Source of the DNA: Hirsutella rhossiliensis
Taxonomy: Eukaryota > Ascomycota > Sordariomycetes > Hypocreales > Ophiocordycipitaceae
Assembly (NCBI RefSeq): GCF_020360975.1
Contig: NW_025408672.1
Span: 2,418,001-2,482,000, forward strand
Direction: 5' to 3'
DNA: 64,000 nt
Made by a program: the position numbers and the translations under genes. The notes below the pieces were generated by a model. That model searched no databases, was not told where the DNA came from, and worked only from the letters and a program-made list of their open reading frames with translations. Below are positions 60,542-64,000 of this stretch, piece by piece (position 1 is the stretch's first letter; every line of letters begins with the position of its first letter).

Positions 60542-63069
60542 TATTAAAAGCTCTTATTTAGTATAATACTATATTACTTTACGTAATATCGTAACTATTA
60601 ATATACCTATATAGTAAACTAGATTAACTAACTTTAGAGCTATTATATCGCTTTAAGATATAATATATAAGATTATTACCCTTTAATATAAGGTATAGTT
60701 ACTTAAGAATAAAAGAGGTAATAGATAAGTTAAGGACCTTAAAGAAGTAGTTAAACTAAAATAGCTAGGACTATTCGATAGTACTTATAGTATACTTCGA
60801 GACTTTCTTACTTAACTTAAGGTCTATTATTAGTTTTACCTTATTAAACTCTTAGACCTAGTTAAAAAGGTACTTTATATAGGAAATTATTTATTTAAAA
60901 CGGTACTTACTTAGTTTAGACCTATTATAAGGGACTTTCTTAATAACTAACTAGCGCGATAAGATAATACGATAGATAAAGTCTTTACTAATTTCTAAGG
61001 ATTTAAAGAAGCTATTATAAAGGTATTTAAAATAACTAATAAGGAATAAGAAGCTAAATAAAAACTTCGAGAACTTTAATATAGGATATTAGTATTATAT
61101 TATACTATAAAGTTCTATTAAGTTACCTTAAAGCTTAATTAAAATAATAAACCTCTTATATTATAATTCTATAATAAGCTTAAAGAAGAAGTTAAGAATA
61201 AGCTTTATAAGGAAAATTAATATAATAACCTCTTAGACTATATTACTATAATAGTATAAATCGACGATAAATAGTATATAAAATACTAAGAAAAGAAATA
61301 AGGAAAAGAAAACTAAAACTATTCTTATAAGAATAACTTTAACTAATATACTAACTATAAAAAGAAGCGTAAAACTTATATTACTTATACTTATATAACT
61401 AACCTAGGTAAGATAGATCTAAATATAATATAGAAAAGTAAAGGAAAGTATTTTAACTATAGGAAACTAAGATATTACTTTAAAGAATATAAATAACCTT
61501 ATAAGGAGAAGAAAGCCTACTAGGTACTAGCCTTAAAAGGTAAGAAATACTTAAACGCTATTAATAAATAAGAACTAAAGTATAAACTCCTTAGTTAAAC
61601 TATATACTATAATAATAAATATATAGTATACTTAAGCGATAAGAACGGTTTTAAATAGTTCTTAAAGCTATTAAGGAAAACCCTTATAATAATATAATAA
61701 AGGGATCTTAAAATATTAAAATAAGATAAATTTATAAAACTAAAATACCCTTATTTTAAAAGAGTCTCTTAAAACTAAGTTAAGAAGAATAGTAAATAAT
61801 TCTAAGAAGATATATAAAATAAAAATTAATAATAATAATAGGCAGTTTATAAATAATATAATAAAAAAGATATAAATATAGCCCTTATACTTATAAAACT
61901 TAGATAATAACTTAAAGAGGAATAATAAAGTATTTATAATATAAGCTTTAAAGAATAAAAAATACTTAAAGAAATAAAAGATAAGAACGAACTTATACTA
62001 CTACCTTTACTACTAAGAGAAAATATAATAATTAAAGAATACGCTTTATACTTTAAAGAATTTAAAGAAATACTTAAAATTAAAACCTAATAAATACCTT
62101 AAATTCTTATAGAAAACTAATAAGCTATATTAATTTAATATTAGCTAGTACTATATAAAAGAGACTATATTATAGCTATTACTATAATTAATATATTTAT
62201 AGCTTTATAATAAGAATAGTAACTATAAGGAGAATTTAAAGATAATCTATAAATACTACTTACTTATAAGTACTATAAGTATATTTTATAAATATTATAC
62301 GTTTACTTAGATTATATAATATACTTTTAAATAAAAGTATAATATAATACTTTCTTAGTTAGGTTTTAAGGATAAGTACTTTTAAAACCCTACTTAAGTA
62401 TAAAACTAAACTACTAGAAAATCGATTAACGCTACCTAAATAAGTAAGTTATATTATTAGAACCTAATTATAGTATACTACTTAAATACTATAATAATTA
62501 TAGCTTATTAATAAGATATATAAAATCTATAAATATACTAAAATAGAGGAATAGTATAATACTAATTACTTTAAGGTATCTAAACCCTTAATCTTTTAAA
62601 GGCTTATATAATAAGTTAAATATAATAAAGAAGATTATAACGAATATATATACTTAAACTATAGAGTTTATAAATATAAAAAAGTATAAGTATAGTATAA
62701 ATAATATAATAGTATACTAAAAGATTATTAGTAATATATATAAAAGCTATAAGCTATATTTAATAAAGGAAGAATCGATATAAAAATACTATATAAAAAA
62801 TAAAAAGATATTAAATAGAAACTTAACTTTTAATATAAAAATAAATAGAATTATAAAGTATAATATATAATTAACTATAAAGTAGTATAATATAAATAAT
62901 ATAATATTAAGAAATAAGAAACCTTTAATTAGCTATAAGAAATTAGTTTCTTAAGCCTTAATATAATACTATATAATAAAAATATAAAGAAACGATATTA
63001 ATAATAAATCGAAGAAGAATACCTAAATAAAATAAATAAGGACTAAGTAGAAAATAAGGTACGCTATTT
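60542..63069 (+). pseudogene. Gypsy-1 copy C gag and 5' pol
   Basis: Plus-strand Ty3/gypsy internal sequence aligned with 41281-42485 and, reversed, with 34920-37446. The Gag zinc knuckle at about 61448-61489 keeps C-x2-C-x4-H-x4-C spacing, with all ligands changed to Tyr (YFNYRKLRYYFKEY). RIP is deeper than in copy B. Interrupted by TRIM-1 at 63075, with target duplication 63070-63074. Confidence 0.88.
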
Positions 63070-63074
63070 ATAAA

Positions 63075-63172
63075 TATCGGAAGACGCGGTTGTTAGTTAT
63101 ATATATTAATTACAGCGTACCTATCGGAGCGCGTTCTACTTTTGCCTGCGTGGCGCAATGGTCTTCGCGATA
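63075..63172 (+). repeat. TRIM-1 left LTR
   Basis: 98 bp, starting TATCGGAAGAC (from TGTCGGAAGAC) and ending GTCTTCGCGATA. It carries five of the six RIP-type differences between the LTRs, toward the flank with heavily mutated Gypsy-1 sequence. Confidence 0.94.
63147..63161 (+). other. Initiator-tRNA-like segment with A-box in TRIM-1 LTR
   Basis: TGCGTGGCGCAATGG closely resembles the D-arm part of eukaryotic initiator tRNA-Met (GTGGCGCAGTGG core) and fits the polymerase III A-box. It lies 11 bases before the primer-binding site for the same tRNA. A B-box-like TGTTCGACTCC lies far downstream (63300-63310). Whether polymerase III acts here is unknown. Confidence 0.5.
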
Positions 63173-63186
63173 GTTATGAGCCCGGG
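63173..63186 (+). other. Primer-binding site of TRIM-1
   Basis: GTTATGAGCCCGGG starts at the base after the LTR. Its first 11 bases complement GGGCUCAUAAC of initiator tRNA-Met. This unmutated form confirms that GTTATAAGCC at the Copia elements is the RIP product of the same site. Confidence 0.88.
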
Positions 63187-63369
63187 AGGGGATGGCACAC
63201 CACCCCTGCAACTTCCGGTAACTGCGCGCGGTGCGGGGTTTAATCCCCCGTAGACGACTACCTCTCTTGGATTTCCTTGGGTTATTGGCGTGGCGCTTGG
63301 TGTTCGACTCCCGCGTCTTGGGCTATAAGGTCTAGGGCTCCCGGCGGAGCCGCGATCCCTAAGGGGGTG

Positions 63370-63467
63370 TGTCGGAAGACGCGGTTGTTAGTTATATGTG
63401 TTAATTGCAGCGCACCTATCGGAGCGCGTTCTACTTTTGCCTGCGTGGCGCAATAGTCTTCGCGATA
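63370..63467 (+). repeat. TRIM-1 right LTR
   Basis: 98 bp partner starting with undamaged TGTCGGAAGAC, preceded by CTAAGGGGGTG and followed by ATAAA. One RIP-type change (CAATAG against CAATGG in the left LTR). Confidence 0.94.
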
Positions 63468-63472
63468 ATAAA

Positions 63473-63930
63473 AGGGCTATAAACTAATATAATATAATAA
63501 GATATAAGGACCTTATATATAGTAATAATAAGCTATAGTAACTAAATAGTATTAGATATTTAAATTATAGGATATTATATATATATACTTTTAGACTATA
63601 GTATAATAGGTAATTATGTTTTACTTAGAGTTATTAATTATTACTAACTTATATAAAGATATAAAAAAGATTTATATAAACTTATAAATATTAAAGGAAA
63701 AGCCTTTAACTATAATAACGGAATTATTAATATAGAGATTAATTACCTTAATATTAATATCTAGGGTTATAATAAATAAGTTAACTTTAATATTATAAAT
63801 ATTAAAGAATATAACTTTATATTAAGACTTTTATAGCTATAGGAGAGTAACCTACTAATTAACTAGAAAGCTAGCTAGCTATATTAAGATAAAAATATAA
63901 GTTTCTAAGACTAGTGGATTTAAAAGAAAG
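63473..63930 (+). pseudogene. Gypsy-1 copy C, protease region and end of homology
   Basis: Continues Gypsy-1 after TRIM-1 and matches 34445-34905 of copy B reversed. The protease relic D-Y-S-I-I-G-N is at about 63594-63615. Homology to copy B stops near 63930. Confidence 0.85.
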
Positions 63931-64000
63931 TAATCTTTAATACGCTACTTTTGCTTTTAGAAATAGCCCCTCCTTAATTAAGTATCGCGCCGCCGCCGCC
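63931..64000. other. Non-repeat edge with GCC microsatellite
   Basis: 70 bp that no longer match Gypsy-1. It ends in (GCC)4 preceded by TCGC, the only place where a GC-rich simple repeat meets the transposon block. It may be the start of ordinary genomic sequence. Too short to annotate. Confidence 0.5.

Larger units (their letters stand above)
63075..63467 (+). mobile_element. TRIM-1, miniature LTR retroelement almost free of RIP
   Basis: 393 bp element with two 98 bp LTRs (63075-63172, 63370-63467), target duplication ATAAA (63070-63074, 63468-63472), and an empty site in Gypsy-1 copy B (about 34900-34920, reverse). The PBS GTTATGAGCCCGGG is at 63173-63186 and is unmutated. The polypurine tract CTAAGGGGGTG is at 63359-63369, identical to that of Copia-1c. 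The 197 bp interior is GC-rich and non-coding, with a GGCTC/GAGCC hairpin (63336-63351). The two LTRs differ at six sites, all TpG-to-TpA or CpA-to-TpA. It cannot encode proteins, so movement by Copia enzymes in trans is inferred. Confidence 0.94.

Noticed and set aside
1..64000. Centromere or subtelomere
   Set aside because: The AT-rich nested repeats would fit a fungal centromere, but there is no telomere repeat, satellite array or other specific signal, so composition alone does not decide it.
1..64000. CRISPR array, bacterial operon or phage content
   Set aside because: No spaced short repeats, no ribosome-binding patterns, and the whole window reads as eukaryotic LTR retrotransposons.

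Overview
The window looks like a gene-free, transposon-packed AT-rich block from a filamentous ascomycete (Pezizomycotina) with strong repeat-induced point mutation (RIP). This is read from the sequence: TpG and CpA are nearly absent over long stretches, TpA is in great excess, ATG is almost gone, and stop codons made by TGG/CAG/CGA-type changes fill every frame. Even the catalytic codons of reverse transcriptases and the zinc ligands of Gag proteins are altered by C-to-T or G-to-A changes. I found no intact host gene. Every open frame over 60 codons is an antisense shadow inside a transposon.

Layout. Copies were compared with each other inside the window, so most insertions have a target duplication and several have an undamaged paralogous empty site. 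Family names are mine. (1) 1-1211: 3' tail and LTR of Gypsy-1. (2) 1212-27471: one Gypsy-2 element (Ty3/gypsy, + strand) split by a Copia-1 element (5784-12576, itself hit by the mini-element TRIM-2 at 7431-7899), by a Copia-2 element (12973-25651, itself hit by a full Copia-1 at 17009-23147 and a solo Copia-1 LTR at 24733-25209), and by a tRNA-headed SINE-like insertion (26634-27400). (3) 27472-33525: another Copia-1, cut off inside its right LTR. (4) 33526-37925: Gypsy-1 on the minus strand with an unusual GC-rich U3, lying against a 5'-truncated Copia-1 on the plus strand (37926-41240). (5) 41241-47580: Gypsy-1 gag fragment, a Copia-1 LTR scrap, then a second Gypsy-2 copy carrying a solo Copia-1 LTR (46151-46626). 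(6) 47581-58430: degraded sequence I cannot assign, split by a Copia-1 with perfect target duplications (51641-57973). (7) 58431-63930: Gypsy-2 LTR-like piece, Copia-1 5' fragment, then Gypsy-1 carrying the nearly unmutated TRIM-1 (63075-63467). (8) The last bases leave the transposon and run into a GCC-repeat edge.

How the parts relate. Copia-1, Copia-2, TRIM-1 and TRIM-2 share the same primer-binding design: GTTATGAGCC (often RIP-altered to GTTATAAGCC) directly next to the LTR. This is complementary to the anticodon arm of initiator tRNA-Met, the half-tRNA priming known from Drosophila copia. Copia-1 and both TRIMs also share a CTAAGGGG-type polypurine tract. The two TRIMs have LTRs of 97-98 bp and no room for genes, so they look like non-autonomous partners of the Copia machinery. 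The main points of interest are these two mini-LTR elements, the tRNA-headed insertion, the replaced U3 in Gypsy-1, two versions of the Copia-1 zinc knuckle, and the about 4.5 kb of unassigned sequence next to Gypsy-2.
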